A DNA stretch of 33,163 bases from Deltaproteobacteria bacterium (GCA_012729375.1 JAAYDE010000107.1:1-33163), one strand, 5' to 3'; positions 1 through 7,903 are shown, numbered from the stretch's first letter. Translations and numbers: made by a program. Notes: generated from the letters alone by a model not told the origin.

Positions 1-124
1 CGACCGCCCCTGGCCGGCGCGACCGGTTTTTGGCAAGGTCCGTTCCATGACGGCGACCGGCCTGGAGCGCAAATGTGACATGAAGGCCTATCTGCAGCGT
101 GTCGAGAAAAAGCTGAGTGAATAA
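1..124 (+). CDS. C-terminal end of a class II deoxyribodipyrimidine photolyase (partial)
   Basis: The reading frame enters from the left edge (first complete codon at 2) and stops at TAA 122-124. The visible 40 residues include RPVFGKVRSM and LERKCDMKAYL. This fits the conserved end of class II CPD photolyases and relatives, which typically read R-P-V-F-G-K-[VI]-R-[YS]-M followed by R-K-[FC]-D...AY. Such enzymes use FADH- and light to split cyclobutane pyrimidine dimers. The FAD-binding body lies outside the window, so activity cannot be judged. The call rests on this tail alone; another cryptochrome/photolyase-like protein is possible. Confidence 0.6.
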   Translation, partial: DRPWPARPVFGKVRSMTATGLERKCDMKAYLQRVEKKLSE

Positions 125-257
125 ATTTAAGCCCAAAAAAGGTTTTCCCGGCAAATATTTCGCCCCGGAAATCGAAAACAGGGATTTGCCCAAGTAAACT
201 GATAAGGGAAACCTGTTGTTCCCTTCCCCCCCCTGCGCCCCGATGAGGAGGAAAACC

Positions 258-758
258 ATGCTGAACCGAGCCGATCTCGCCAAAGCTGTCCGCGATTCCA
301 TCAAAACCGAAAAGTACGCCATGGATTTTTACCGCCTGGCCGCCCAACATGCCCAAAAAAAGGAGGTGCGGCGGGTGTTTGAACTGTTGGCCACGGAAGA
401 GATGGAACACGCCCACTCCTTTTTCGCCATCTACGAAGGCACGGAAATCGACGACATAGAGGCCTTCCTCAAACGGCCGCCGGAGGCGGATTCCAGTTGG
501 TCCAAGGCCCTGGCCAAGATGATCGCCGAACCGGGCTTCGATGAGCGTCGCGCCCTGGAACTGGCCATGGAAAGGGAGGAAGAACTGGAAAGGCAACTGC
601 GGAAACTGAGTGAGCGGATCGCCGAACCCGAGGTAAAGGATATTTACCTGAAAAATGCCGAATGGACCCGCAACCATTATCTGCTTATCGAATCGGAATA
701 CGCCCGGCTGATGCGCATGGTTCATGAGACCGACATCGATACCTACGTCCGCGAATAG
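258..758 (+). CDS. Ferritin-like / rubrerythrin-type diiron protein
   Basis: This is a 166-residue, almost all-helical protein. The start ATG at 258 is chosen because GAGGAGG lies 7-11 bases upstream; an in-frame ATG at 216 has no ribosome site and would add a low-complexity Pro-rich leader. A four-helix ferritin-like fold is indicated by acidic helices, with EKYAMDFY in helix 1, ATEEMEHAHSF (the E-x-x-H metal motif) in helix 2, REEELERQ in helix 3 and NHYLLIESEY in helix 4. The C-terminal rubredoxin domain of classical rubrerythrin is absent. Members of this family bind iron or detoxify peroxide in anaerobes; the substrate here is inferred only from the fold. It is transcribed alone after the photolyase gene, 133 bp away. 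Confidence 0.75.
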   Translation: MLNRADLAKAVRDSIKTEKYAMDFYRLAAQHAQKKEVRRVFELLATEEMEHAHSFFAIYEGTEIDDIEAFLKRPPEADSSWSKALAKMIAEPGFDERRALELAMEREEELERQLRKLSERIAEPEVKDIYLKNAEWTRNHYLLIESEYARLMRMVHETDIDTYVRE

Positions 759-784
759 GCTCTCTTTCCGGCAAGTTTCAAATA

Positions 785-793
785 TGCTATACT
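785..793 (+). promoter_or_regulatory. Candidate extended -10 promoter for the downstream RNA
   Basis: TGC immediately followed by TATACT (788-793) makes an extended -10 element (TG-n-TATAAT type), which can work without a good -35; the hexamer 17 bp upstream is poor. Transcription would start near 800, just 27 bp after the ferritin-like gene's stop plus spacer, and would run into the structured non-coding region that follows. Confidence 0.4.
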
Positions 794-799
794 TGCTTT

Positions 800-996
800 A
801 GAAAAAAAGAAAATCGCCTCCTCGAGTGTGATCGGATCCAAGGCCGGAAGCCCTGTCTTCCCATCCATGAATCCGGAACCGAAAGGGAAAGGGTCGCATC
901 AGGTCCCCCAAGGAGCTGAGAGGATTCTTCCCCGGTAGATTCCCGATCTGCGGATTGGCCCAAAGCGGATACCGGTCACACTTTTTTTGTTTTTTT
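800..996 (+). ncRNA. Candidate structured non-coding RNA with a long closing stem and U-tract
   Basis: The 300-bp gap between the ferritin-like gene and acs has no convincing protein but looks like an RNA gene. Bases 826-839 (GTGTGATCGGATCC) pair with 967-981 (GGATACCGGTCACAC) in a 14-bp stem with one G-U pair and one bulged A, closing about 127 nt. The 3' arm is followed directly by seven T, a G and seven T (982-996), as in an intrinsic terminator. Inside are a hairpin 846-850/857-861, a long-range stem 869-874/922-927 and a small hairpin 943-945/951-953. A 6S-like RNA is conceivable by size, but I see no decisive 6S, SRP or tmRNA motif. The structure is seen; the RNA-gene status is inferred. 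Confidence 0.4.
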
Positions 997-1011
997 CCAC
1001 CCGCCGCAGAC

Positions 1012-1042
1012 AAAAAAGCGGGGGCCGAAACCCCCGCTTTTT
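1012..1042 (-). terminator. Bidirectional intrinsic terminator
   Basis: A perfect 7-bp GC stem (GCGGGGG 1018-1024 / CCCCCGC 1031-1037) with a 6-nt loop is flanked by A5-6 on one side and T5 on the other. It lies 33 bp beyond the stop of the minus-strand acs gene and would also stop plus-strand transcripts from the candidate RNA gene. Confidence 0.8.
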
Positions 1043-1074
1043 CCCGCTAGAAGTCCGTCTGTGCAGCGGTTCTC

Positions 1075-2967
1075 TTACTCCTCCAGGGTACTCAGATTGC
1101 CGGGATCAACTCCCAAAGCCTTCGCCTTGAGAACCCGGCGCATGATCTTGCCGCTGCGGGTCTTGGGCAGGGAACTGACGAACTCGATGTTTTCCGGCCT
1201 GGCGATCGGTCCGACCTCGTGGCCGACATGCTTGCGCAATTCTTCGCCCAACTGAGGCGTTGCCTCGACCCCCTCCTTGAGGATGACAAAGCAGTGGATG
1301 GCGTTCCCCTTGACCTCGTGGGGGAGACCGATGGCGGCGGCTTCGGCAACGGAGGTGTGGCTGACCAGGGCACTTTCGATTTCCGCCGTGCCGAGACGGT
1401 AGCCGGATACCTTGATGACATCGTCGACGCGGCCGATGATCCAGTAATAACCGTCTTCGTCCCGGCGGGCCGAGTCCCCCGTCAGGTAATAGCCGGGATA
1501 GCGGCTCCAGTACTGGTTGACGTAGCGCTCGGGGTCATTGTAGATGGTGCGCATCATCGACGGCCAGGGACGCTTGATGATCAGGAATCCTTCTTCGTTC
1601 GCTTTTACCGATTCACCGTCTTCATTGACCACATCCATGATCAGACCGGGAAACGGCCGCCCACCGGAGCCCGGCTTCAAGGGCACACAAGGCATGGGAG
1701 TGATCATGAACATGCCGGTCTCGGTTTGCCACCAGGTGTCCATGATCGGGCATTCGCCGCGGCCGATGACGCGATGATACCACTTCCAGGCCTCGGGATT
1801 GATCGGTTCCCCCACTGTCCCCAGCAGCCGCAGAGAGGAGAGATCGTGGCGCTGCGGCCAGGCGTCTCCGTACTTCATCAGACCGCGGATCGCCGTGGGC
1901 GCCGTATAGAGGATGTTGATCCCGTACTTCTCGATCAACTGCCACCAGCGGTTGGGATAGGGGTGGGAAGGAGCCCCTTCATACATGAAGGAGGTGGCGC
2001 CGTTGAGCAGGGGGCCGTAAACGATATAGCTGTGGCCGGTGATCCATCCCGGGTCGGCGGCGCACCAGTACCGGTCCTCCTCATGGATGTCGAATACATA
2101 TTTTAGGGAGGCATAGGTGCCCACCATGTAGCCGCCGTGGGTGTGGAGAATTGCCTTGGGCTTGCCGGTGGTTCCCGAGGTGTAGAGGAGAAAAAGGGGA
2201 TCTTCCGCGTCAAGCACTTCCGCTTCGCAACCCTGATTGCCCATGGGCAGGGCGCAGAGTTCGTGATACCAGTAGTCACGCCCCGCTTCCATATTGATAT
2301 CGTGGCCGGTTCTTTTCACCACCACCACGTGCTCCACGGTGGCCGCCCGGGCCAGGGCTTCATCGGCAATCCCCTTAAGATCGACGATTTTGCCGCGGAC
2401 ATAGGAACCATCGGAAACGATCAGCACCTTCGACTTGCTGTCTTCCAGCCGCTCATGGAGGGCTTCCACGGAAAATCCGCCGAAAACCACCGAATGAATG
2501 GCCCCCAGACGGGCACAGGCCAGCATGGCGAAAACCAGTTCCGGAACACGGCCCATGTAGATGGTGACACGATCCCCCTTGACTACCCCCATGCTCTTCA
2601 GGATGTTGGCAAACCGACAAACATATTTATTTAAATAGTAATAGGAGTATGACTTGAAATCACCGTTTTCCCCCTCCCAAAAGAAGGCCAGTTTGTTACG
2701 CCGCCAGGTTGTGAGGTGTACGTCCAGACAGTTGTAGGCAATGTTGGTCTTGGCGCCGGTAAACCATTTGTAGAAAGGTTTGTTGGACTCATCCAGCACC
2801 TTGTCCCACTTTTTGAACCAGTGGAGATTTTCCGCCTCGGCAGACCAGAAACCTTCGTAATCCTCCTGGGCCCGCTTGTTCAATACATCCCAATCCTTAA
2901 CGGTGGCTTTCTCGATTACCGCCTTGGAGGGAAGGAACACTTCTCCAGATAACTTCTTCTGTGCCAT
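1075..2967 (-). CDS. acsA: Acetyl-CoA synthetase (AMP-forming)
   Basis: This 630-residue cytosolic enzyme activates acetate with ATP and CoA to acetyl-CoA, AMP and PPi, via acetyl-AMP. It is full length for the ANL superfamily. The N-terminal ACAS_N region (1-90) leads into the adenylation domain, with the phosphate loop YTSGTTGKPK at about 262-271, the A5 motif TWWQTETG, and the hinge region YLTGDSARRDEDGYYWIIGR. It ends with RSGKIMRR, which carries the catalytic lysine that is the usual acetylation target of Acs enzymes. A ribosome site AAGGAGG sits just before the ATG. It is monocistronic, ending in the terminator at 1012-1042. A propionate-preferring homologue is the main alternative. Confidence 0.93.
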   Translation of the reverse strand: MAQKKLSGEVFLPSKAVIEKATVKDWDVLNKRAQEDYEGFWSAEAENLHWFKKWDKVLDESNKPFYKWFTGAKTNIAYNCLDVHLTTWRRNKLAFFWEGENGDFKSYSYYYLNKYVCRFANILKSMGVVKGDRVTIYMGRVPELVFAMLACARLGAIHSVVFGGFSVEALHERLEDSKSKVLIVSDGSYVRGKIVDLKGIADEALARAATVEHVVVVKRTGHDINMEAGRDYWYHELCALPMGNQGCEAEVLDAEDPLFLLYTSGTTGKPKAILHTHGGYMVGTYASLKYVFDIHEEDRYWCAADPGWITGHSYIVYGPLLNGATSFMYEGAPSHPYPNRWWQLIEKYGINILYTAPTAIRGLMKYGDAWPQRHDLSSLRLLGTVGEPINPEAWKWYHRVIGRGECPIMDTWWQTETGMFMITPMPCVPLKPGSGGRPFPGLIMDVVNEDGESVKANEEGFLIIKRPWPSMMRTIYNDPERYVNQYWSRYPGYYLTGDSARRDEDGYYWIIGRVDDVIKVSGYRLGTAEIESALVSHTSVAEAAAIGLPHEVKGNAIHCFVILKEGVEATPQLGEELRKHVGHEVGPIARPENIEFVSSLPKTRSGKIMRRVLKAKALGVDPGNLSTLEE

Positions 2968-3000
2968 GATCGTCCTCCTTCTCAGGTTTGTTTTACAACA

Positions 3001-3059
3001 ACGTTAAATTAACGTATAAAGAGCCTTAACATACTGAATTACATATAAAAATATGTGAA
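3001..3059 (-). promoter_or_regulatory. Palindromic operator candidates upstream of acsA
   Basis: A perfect 7-1-7 palindrome, ACGTTAA-A-TTAACGT (3001-3015), sits 34 bp upstream of the acs start codon in an AT-rich leader. A second, near-perfect inverted repeat (TTACATAT, AAAA, ATATGTGAA) lies at 3039-3059. The spacing suits binding sites for a dimeric regulator at the acs promoter. I could not assign a regulator, and no strong -35/-10 pair stands out. Confidence 0.45.
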
Positions 3060-3170
3060 TTTTTAAAATAAACAAAGGCTTTTTGAGGTTTCTTTTAAGG
3101 CGTCTTTTTTGAAATTTAAAATACTATTTTATTTTTGTCAATATACTGTGGGGAAAAAATTACCATCCTT

Positions 3171-3212
3171 TAAAAAAAATAACCGCTCCCGGTGCTTTTT
3201 CCATGGAGCGGT
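3171..3212 (-). terminator. Intrinsic terminator of the NMT1/THI5-type ABC operon
   Basis: Read on the minus strand, ACCGCTCC and GGAGCGGT (3205-3212 with 3182-3189) form an 8-bp stem, followed by a T-rich run (3171-3181). It lies about 50 bp after the stop of the substrate-binding protein gene. The rest of 2968-3263 is AT-rich leader DNA of acsA with no gene seen. Confidence 0.75.
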
Positions 3213-3263
3213 CAAATATTTGCAAAAATTTAATTTTTTTATCGCAGCGGTGTCGGTCCTGGC

Positions 3264-4199
3264 TTATTCCCAGGAGCGTAACGCCGGCCGGGTGTCGACG
3301 GCCTTTTCGATCAGGCCGTACCGGGCGGCGAAATCGGCGAACTTTTGCCAGCGCTGGTGATCATGTTTCTGGTCCTGGGCATAGTAGGGAACCGTCAACT
3401 GGAAAGCGCGGCTTTCCAGACTGCGGTCGGCATCGGGAACCCCCTTGAAAAAGGCCGCCAGGGCGCGGTCCGGATCCGATCTCGCCAATTCGATACCCCG
3501 CTGCACCGCATCCACAAAGCCCTTTATGGCTTGCTCCTTTTTGGCGACGGCTGTGGCTCCGGCGATGAAAATCAGCTCATCGTAATCGGGGACCCCCCAG
3601 TCCTGGAGCTGGAAAAAAGCGGAAGGATGCCCGGCATCTTCGAGGGCTATCGTTTCGTAATTCTTGTAGGGACCCATGATGGCATCCACCTTGTTGGCCG
3701 TTAACGAAGGGACAATGGCGAAACCGACGTTGACCAGGGTGTAGTCCTTGACACCGTTGATCTTGGCGAAGGCTTCGAGCAGCACCTCCTCGGTTCCGGG
3801 AACGGTGTAGCCGATCCGTTTGCCGCTCAAATCCTGGGGCGCCTTGAATCCTCTCTCCTTGAGGAACAACAGGACTCCCAGGGGATGTTCCACCAGGCGT
3901 CCCACCACCTGGATGTCAAGGCCGCGGGCGAGGCCTATCACCGCCTGAGGCTGATAGGAAACGGCCACATCCACATTGTCGCTGGCCGCCAGCTTGAGGG
4001 CGTCGGTGGTCTCAGAGGGGCTCAGGATCTTCACCTCGAGCCCTTTTTCCTTGAAATACCCTTCCTGCTGCGCCACATAGATCGGCAGATGGTCGATATT
4101 GGGGAACCAATCGAGCATCAGGGTCAGTTTTTCCCCGAGGCAGATCCCCGGCACAAGAACCATGACCGTCAACAGCCAAGCCAGTAATCTGTGTTTCAT
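3264..4199 (-). CDS. ABC transporter substrate-binding protein, NMT1/THI5-like
   Basis: This 311-residue periplasmic binding protein has a clear signal peptide (MKHRLLAWLL...PGICLG, cleavage near residue 22). The mature start KLTLMLDWFPNIDHLPIYVAQQEGYF is the hallmark of the NMT1/THI5 family. It includes the ThiY/ThiY-like proteins that bind the thiamine precursors N-formyl-4-amino-5-aminomethyl-2-methylpyrimidine or HMP. Related SsuA/TauA proteins bind sulfonates, but the LDWxPNxDH motif favours the pyrimidine group. It is the last gene of the operon, 34 bp after the permease. No TPP riboswitch was found upstream of the operon, so the thiamine link stays an inference. Confidence 0.82.
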   Translation of the reverse strand: MKHRLLAWLLTVMVLVPGICLGEKLTLMLDWFPNIDHLPIYVAQQEGYFKEKGLEVKILSPSETTDALKLAASDNVDVAVSYQPQAVIGLARGLDIQVVGRLVEHPLGVLLFLKERGFKAPQDLSGKRIGYTVPGTEEVLLEAFAKINGVKDYTLVNVGFAIVPSLTANKVDAIMGPYKNYETIALEDAGHPSAFFQLQDWGVPDYDELIFIAGATAVAKKEQAIKGFVDAVQRGIELARSDPDRALAAFFKGVPDADRSLESRAFQLTVPYYAQDQKHDHQRWQKFADFAARYGLIEKAVDTRPALRSWE

Positions 4200-4233
4200 C
4201 GTGCTTTCCTCCTGTCGGATTTTTCCACAATCA

Positions 4234-4971
4234 TCATTTCCAGTGGATCACTTTGCGTTCCAGAACGTTGACCAGCTTCCACATCCCCAGGCCCATCAGC
4301 GACAGCCAGAGGATGGCGGCGAAAACCATATCGACCCGCAAGCGGGCATTCATCTGGATCATCAGATAGCCGAGCCCCTGCTGGGAGCCGACCCATTCGC
4401 CGATGACGGCGCCGATGGTGGCCACGGTCACTCCGACTTTCAGTCCGGCGAAAAAATAGGGCAGCGCCCAGGGCCAGTAAAGAAGGCGCATCCGCGTCCA
4501 GAAACCGGCCCCCATCAAACGAAATAATACAACATATTCCGGGCCGCAGTTCTTGAATCCCTCCAGCAGGCTGACCGTGATCGGAAAAAAGATGATGATC
4601 GCCGCCATCAGCACCTTGCTGGCGATGCCGTAGCCGAGCCAGATCACCAACAGCGGGGCCAAAGCGAAAACGGGGATCGACTGGGAGGCGACCAGAAAGG
4701 GGGAAATGGCCTCCTCGATGCTGGGATGGAAAAACATCAGCACGGCCAGGGGAACGGCGACCATCAGCGACAGGAAGATGCCGAGAAGGATCTCCAAAGC
4801 GGTGACCGCCGCGTGGGGGAACAAAAGAGCAGCCCGGGACACCGAGACCGCCAGTATCCGGGAGGGCGGAGGCAGAATGTAGTCCGGGACATGGAAGAAG
4901 CGGCAGTAGCCCTCCCAGGCAACCAGAATGACAAGAATCATCAACAGGGACACCCATCTAGAGCGCGTCAT
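4234..4971 (-). CDS. ABC transporter permease (SsuC/TauC/ThiX type)
   Basis: This 245-residue inner-membrane protein has about six hydrophobic segments, beginning with an N-terminal helix (SLLMILVILVAWEGY). The BPD_transp_1 coupling region appears as AAIIIFFPITVSLLEGFKNC followed by the EAA-loop-like part around residues 150-185. It forms the membrane channel with the ATPase encoded upstream; the two genes overlap by 14 bp (4958-4971), which implies translational coupling. The binding protein follows 34 bp later. Length and order (ATPase, permease, binding protein) are normal for this importer type. Confidence 0.87.
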   Translation of the reverse strand: MTRSRWVSLLMILVILVAWEGYCRFFHVPDYILPPPSRILAVSVSRAALLFPHAAVTALEILLGIFLSLMVAVPLAVLMFFHPSIEEAISPFLVASQSIPVFALAPLLVIWLGYGIASKVLMAAIIIFFPITVSLLEGFKNCGPEYVVLFRLMGAGFWTRMRLLYWPWALPYFFAGLKVGVTVATIGAVIGEWVGSQQGLGYLMIQMNARLRVDMVFAAILWLSLMGLGMWKLVNVLERKVIHWK

Positions 4972-5704
4972 GGTTCAACTCCTCCTGAAGTTCCTCGAGG
5001 ATGTGCTCCTTCATCGCTATCAGGTCCGGATCGGTCATTTTCCTCGGTTTGGGGGATGTCAGGCGGAAGCGTTCCCTGATTTTCATCGGCGCCTGGGTCA
5101 GCACCACCACCTCGTCGGCCAGAAGAAGCGCCTCCTCCACATCGTGGGTGATCATCAGCAGGGTCTTTTTGAATTCGGTCTGCAGCAACAGCAAAACCGA
5201 ATGCAGGCTTCGCCGGGTGATGGCGTCGAGAGCCGACAGAGGTTCGTCGAGGAGCACCAGTTCCCTTTCAAACATGAGCGTGCGGACCAGGGCGCAGCGC
5301 TGGCGCATCCCCCCTGAAACCTTGCCGGGGATATAGCCTTCGAATCCCTCCAGGCCAAGACGGCGGAACAGGGCGCGGGCCTTTTCAGCCTCCCGGGGGT
5401 CGGCGCCTTGCCCCACCCGGACCGGCAGCAGAGCATTGTCCATCAGGCTGAGCCAGGGAAGAAGAAGGTCCTTCTGCTGCATGTAGGAGGCCACGCCGCC
5501 GAGATGGTCGACCTCCTTGTCCAGCCAGCGTATTCCCCCCTCATCCTTGCCGACCACTCCAGTCAACAGATCGAAAAAGGTGCTCTTGCCGCAACCGGAA
5601 GGGCCGACAAGCGCGGTAAAGCCGTTTCGCGGCACAACCAGGGAAAACCCCTTGAGCACCTCCAATGAGGCAAACCTCTTGCAAAGATCGGCGACAGCCA
5701 ACAA
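4958..5704 (-). CDS. ABC transporter ATP-binding protein (SsuB/TauB/ThiZ type)
   Basis: This 248-residue ATPase powers the importer encoded with it. Visible motifs are Walker A GPSGCGKST (34-42), Q-loop MQQKDLLLPW, signature VSGGMRQR, Walker B LVLLDEPLSALD and the switch histidine in MITHDVEEA. The start is a TTG at 5704 (a second TTG follows directly); GGGAGGTG lies about 9 bases upstream and no ATG is available. It is the first gene of the operon. The 220-bp gap to the divergent pcm gene shows no TPP riboswitch core (no CTGAGA/ACCTGATC elements). Confidence 0.87.
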   Translation of the reverse strand: MLAVADLCKRFASLEVLKGFSLVVPRNGFTALVGPSGCGKSTFFDLLTGVVGKDEGGIRWLDKEVDHLGGVASYMQQKDLLLPWLSLMDNALLPVRVGQGADPREAEKARALFRRLGLEGFEGYIPGKVSGGMRQRCALVRTLMFERELVLLDEPLSALDAITRRSLHSVLLLLQTEFKKTLLMITHDVEEALLLADEVVVLTQAPMKIRERFRLTSPKPRKMTDPDLIAMKEHILEELQEELNHDAL

Positions 5705-5871
5705 ACCCCTTCACCTCCCGGCCGCTTTCAACGCCACCTGACACGTCTGAATTCCTCAAAAGGCCCGTCGGGAAGCTATCATCAGCACCGTTCTTCTTCA
5801 ATCAAAAAAACCATGTCCCATCTGCCAGTGCCCAGTATGCCCCCTTTTCTCGCAAAAGAGCCTCCCTAAGG

Positions 5872-5877
5872 TATAAT
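5872..5877 (+). promoter_or_regulatory. Candidate -10 element of pcm
   Basis: A perfect TATAAT (5872-5877) lies 46 bp before the pcm start codon in the divergent region between the ABC operon and pcm. The sequence 17-19 bp upstream (TTCTCG/CTCGCA) is a poor -35, so strength is uncertain. Confidence 0.4.
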
Positions 5878-5923
5878 CGAAACAAAGGGAAACAGCTGGA
5901 AAGCGACCCGAGGGATCACGGCC

Positions 5924-6586
5924 ATGACCAAAACCCCCATGCAGAAGATGCTGGAAAGCATCCGCCTTTCCTACCAGTTTTCCTTCGATTCCGCCGGCGG
6001 GTTCATCCCGGCCGAAAGGATTCTCAAGGCCATGGCCGAGGTCCCCCGTGAGGAATTCGTCCCCGAGGAGATGCGCCCCTTCGCCTACGACAACAACGCC
6101 CTGCCCATCCGCCACGGGCAAACCATCTCCCAGCCCTTCATCGTCGCCCTGATGACCGAATTGCTGCGGCCGACGCCGGAAAGCGTCATTCTGGAAATCG
6201 GCACCGGCTCCGGCTACCAGGCCGCCGTTCTCGCCAACCTGGTGGCCCGGGTCTATTCCATCGAAATCATCCCGGAGATGGCGGATGAAGCGCGGCAGCG
6301 GCTGGCCCGCCTCGGTTACGACAATGTGCAGGTTCTGTTGCGCGACGGCTATCACGGCCTGCCGGAATACGCCCCCTTCGACGGCATCATCGTCACCGCC
6401 GCCTCGTCCTGCGTCCCCCCCCAGCTGGTCGGTCAGCTCAAGCCGGGAGGCCACCTCGTCATCCCCCTGGGGGAGCCCTATCATTACCAGGAGTTGACCC
6501 TGCTCCTCAAGGAACAGACCGGCGCCCTTCAATGGCGGGAGATACTGGGGGTGGCTTTCGTCCCCTTGACCCGCCAAAGAAGCTGA
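5924..6586 (+). CDS. pcm: Protein-L-isoaspartate O-methyltransferase
   Basis: This 220-residue cytosolic repair enzyme methylates the carboxyl of L-isoaspartyl residues in aged proteins using S-adenosylmethionine. The family motifs are all visible: RHGQTISQPFIVALM (substrate-side motif near residues 63-77), the SAM-binding loop ILEIGTGSGYQAA (about 89-101), YSIEI at the second strand, RDGYHGLPEYAPFDGIIVTAA, and LKPGGHLVIPLG. The extra N-terminal stretch with RAMRPFAYDNN-like spacing is normal for PCMT. The start ATG 5924 has a modest GAGGGA ribosome site. A CBS-pair gene follows 77 bp later and may be cotranscribed. Confidence 0.93.
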   Translation: MTKTPMQKMLESIRLSYQFSFDSAGGFIPAERILKAMAEVPREEFVPEEMRPFAYDNNALPIRHGQTISQPFIVALMTELLRPTPESVILEIGTGSGYQAAVLANLVARVYSIEIIPEMADEARQRLARLGYDNVQVLLRDGYHGLPEYAPFDGIIVTAASSCVPPQLVGQLKPGGHLVIPLGEPYHYQELTLLLKEQTGALQWREILGVAFVPLTRQRS

Positions 6587-6663
6587 AGGGAGGCGGCTTT
6601 CCGTTTCGCGGCAAGACCGTTCCCCAAATTCCTCCGCAGGGGATCGGCAGAAAGGAGGAAAGC

Positions 6664-7113
6664 GTGCAAGTGGGAGAATTCTGCAATCGGGAAGTGGTGG
6701 TGGCGGGCCGGGAGATCACCGTAGCCGATGCCGCCAAACTGATGCGCCGCCATCATGTGGGCGATATCGTCATCGTGGAAAACGAAGAGGGGCCGCCGGT
6801 TCCTGTCGGCATCCTCACCGACCGCGACATCGTCGTCGAGCTTCTGGCCAACGATGTGGATGTGCGCATCCTGACCCTGGGCGAGGTGATGACCTTCGAC
6901 TTGATCACGGTCCGGGAGGACGAGGATATATTCAGAGCGCTGAAACAGATGAAGAACCACGGCGTGCGGCGCATCCCCGTCGTCGATGGTCAGAGAAAGC
7001 TGGCGGGCATCCTGGCCGTGGACGATCTGATCGAACTGATCGCCGAACAGCTGGGGGATCTGATCACCCTCTTCCGCCGCCAGGAATTGCGGGAAAAGGA
7101 ACAGCGCAGCTAA
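6664..7113 (+). CDS. CBS-domain pair protein
   Basis: This 149-residue protein consists of two CBS motifs and little else: VGEFCNREVVVAGREITVADAA...GDIVIVE...VGILTDRDIV (about 3-60) and LGEVMTFDLITVREDEDIF...RRIPVVD...LAGILAVDDLI (about 73-130). Such stand-alone pairs usually bind adenosyl nucleotides and act as energy or ligand sensors. The GTG at 6664 is chosen because AAAGGAGG lies just upstream; longer versions extend back over the end of pcm in a different frame and have no ribosome site. The partner protein is unknown. It sits 77 bp after pcm. Confidence 0.85.
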   Translation: MQVGEFCNREVVVAGREITVADAAKLMRRHHVGDIVIVENEEGPPVPVGILTDRDIVVELLANDVDVRILTLGEVMTFDLITVREDEDIFRALKQMKNHGVRRIPVVDGQRKLAGILAVDDLIELIAEQLGDLITLFRRQELREKEQRS

Positions 7114-7117
7114 AGAA

Positions 7118-7145
7118 AACGGGTGGCGCTGTTGCGCCACCCGTT
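7118..7145. terminator. Hairpin between convergent CBS and Spy-like genes
   Basis: A perfect 12-bp inverted repeat (AACGGGTGGCGC 7118-7129 / GCGCCACCCGTT 7134-7145) with a 4-nt loop sits 4 bp after the CBS gene's stop. On the minus strand it is followed by TTTTCTTT, so it best terminates the Spy-like gene coming from the right; on the plus strand the U-tract is missing. Confidence 0.7.
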
Positions 7146-7253
7146 GAAAATCACAAGTCAAATTCCGTTTTTTTGCGAGGCTGCCGGCGACCGGGTTTTC
7201 GTTCTTTGGGGCCAATCGCGGTTTTTCAGCAGCGCGATACGTCATGAAGACCT

Positions 7254-7787
7254 TTACTGATTGGCGGCGGGAGCATCTTTGACCTGGCCTTGACCCTGAC
7301 CCGGACCTTTGCCCTCGCCCTTGAATTTACCTTTGCCTTCGCCTCTGAATTTACCCTTGCATCCCCTCTCCATGCGGTCCTTGCGCCAGGCTTCCCGCTC
7401 TTCCTGCATTTTACGATACTCTTCCTTCTGCTCCGCGGTGAGGACTTCGTTAAGGCGCTCCCCGATGCGGTCGTGATGGGCTTTCATCTCCTTGCGGAAT
7501 TCTCCTCTCAGTTCCCGCATTTTCCTCTGGTGTTCCGCCTTCAGTTCCTGCATCTTGGCGCTTTCCTCAGCAACCACGGGACGCACCTGCTCCATCTGTT
7601 CCGGGGTCAGTTTGAGCCGATACTGGAGATGGCCCAGCATGCGCTCCGCCGAAGGTCCTTCGCCGTGGGGTCCGCGGGCATTGGAGATGGAAGGCGCCGC
7701 CGCAATCAGCAGCAGCGAAAAGAAAGCGGCCATTGCCGGGACAAATCGTTTCAGGGAAAGAGGGGATGCCGTTTCGATTGTTTTCAT
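7254..7787 (-). CDS. Periplasmic Spy/CpxP-like LTxxQ-motif protein
   Basis: This 177-residue secreted helical protein starts at ATG 7787, which has AAGGAGAAG upstream; the open frame extends further but only through the neighbouring gene's antisense. The hydrophobic signal segment covers residues 15-36 (AMAAFFSLLLIAAAPSISNA). Two LTxxQ motifs are present, LTPEQ (60-64) and LTAEQ (116-120), separated by a charged helix. Proteins of this family (Spy, CpxP, ZraP) act as ATP-independent periplasmic chaperones or metal/envelope stress sensors. The C-terminus is a low-complexity K-G-E-G-Q repeat (about 148-170), which is unusual for the family. It is transcribed alone. Confidence 0.82.
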   Translation of the reverse strand: MKTIETASPLSLKRFVPAMAAFFSLLLIAAAPSISNARGPHGEGPSAERMLGHLQYRLKLTPEQMEQVRPVVAEESAKMQELKAEHQRKMRELRGEFRKEMKAHHDRIGERLNEVLTAEQKEEYRKMQEEREAWRKDRMERGCKGKFRGEGKGKFKGEGKGPGQGQGQVKDAPAANQ

Positions 7788-7903
7788 TTTGCTTCTCCTT
7801 GGTGGGGTAGTTAAGGGAATGTTGTCGGTTGCGCAACCTGCCGTTTCCTCGGCCTGACTGATGAATTCATGTTGATAATGGTCCTTTTCCCCAAAAGGGT
7901 TAC

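Noticed and set aside
800..996. Identification of the candidate RNA as SRP (4.5S) RNA
   Set aside because: The conserved GGAAGGAAGCAG-type helix 8 motif is absent; only a chance CCGGAAG occurs.
798..1013. A 71-codon open frame on the minus strand
   Set aside because: Low-complexity, no ribosome site, and it overlies the structured region that better fits an RNA gene.
5705..5923. Possible TPP riboswitch ahead of the ABC operon
   Set aside because: Neither the CTGAGA nor the ACCTGATCTGG-type core is present on the minus strand.
5798..6577. A long antisense open frame (259 codons) opposite pcm
   Set aside because: It mirrors the codon structure of the well-supported pcm gene and has no ribosome site or recognisable motifs.
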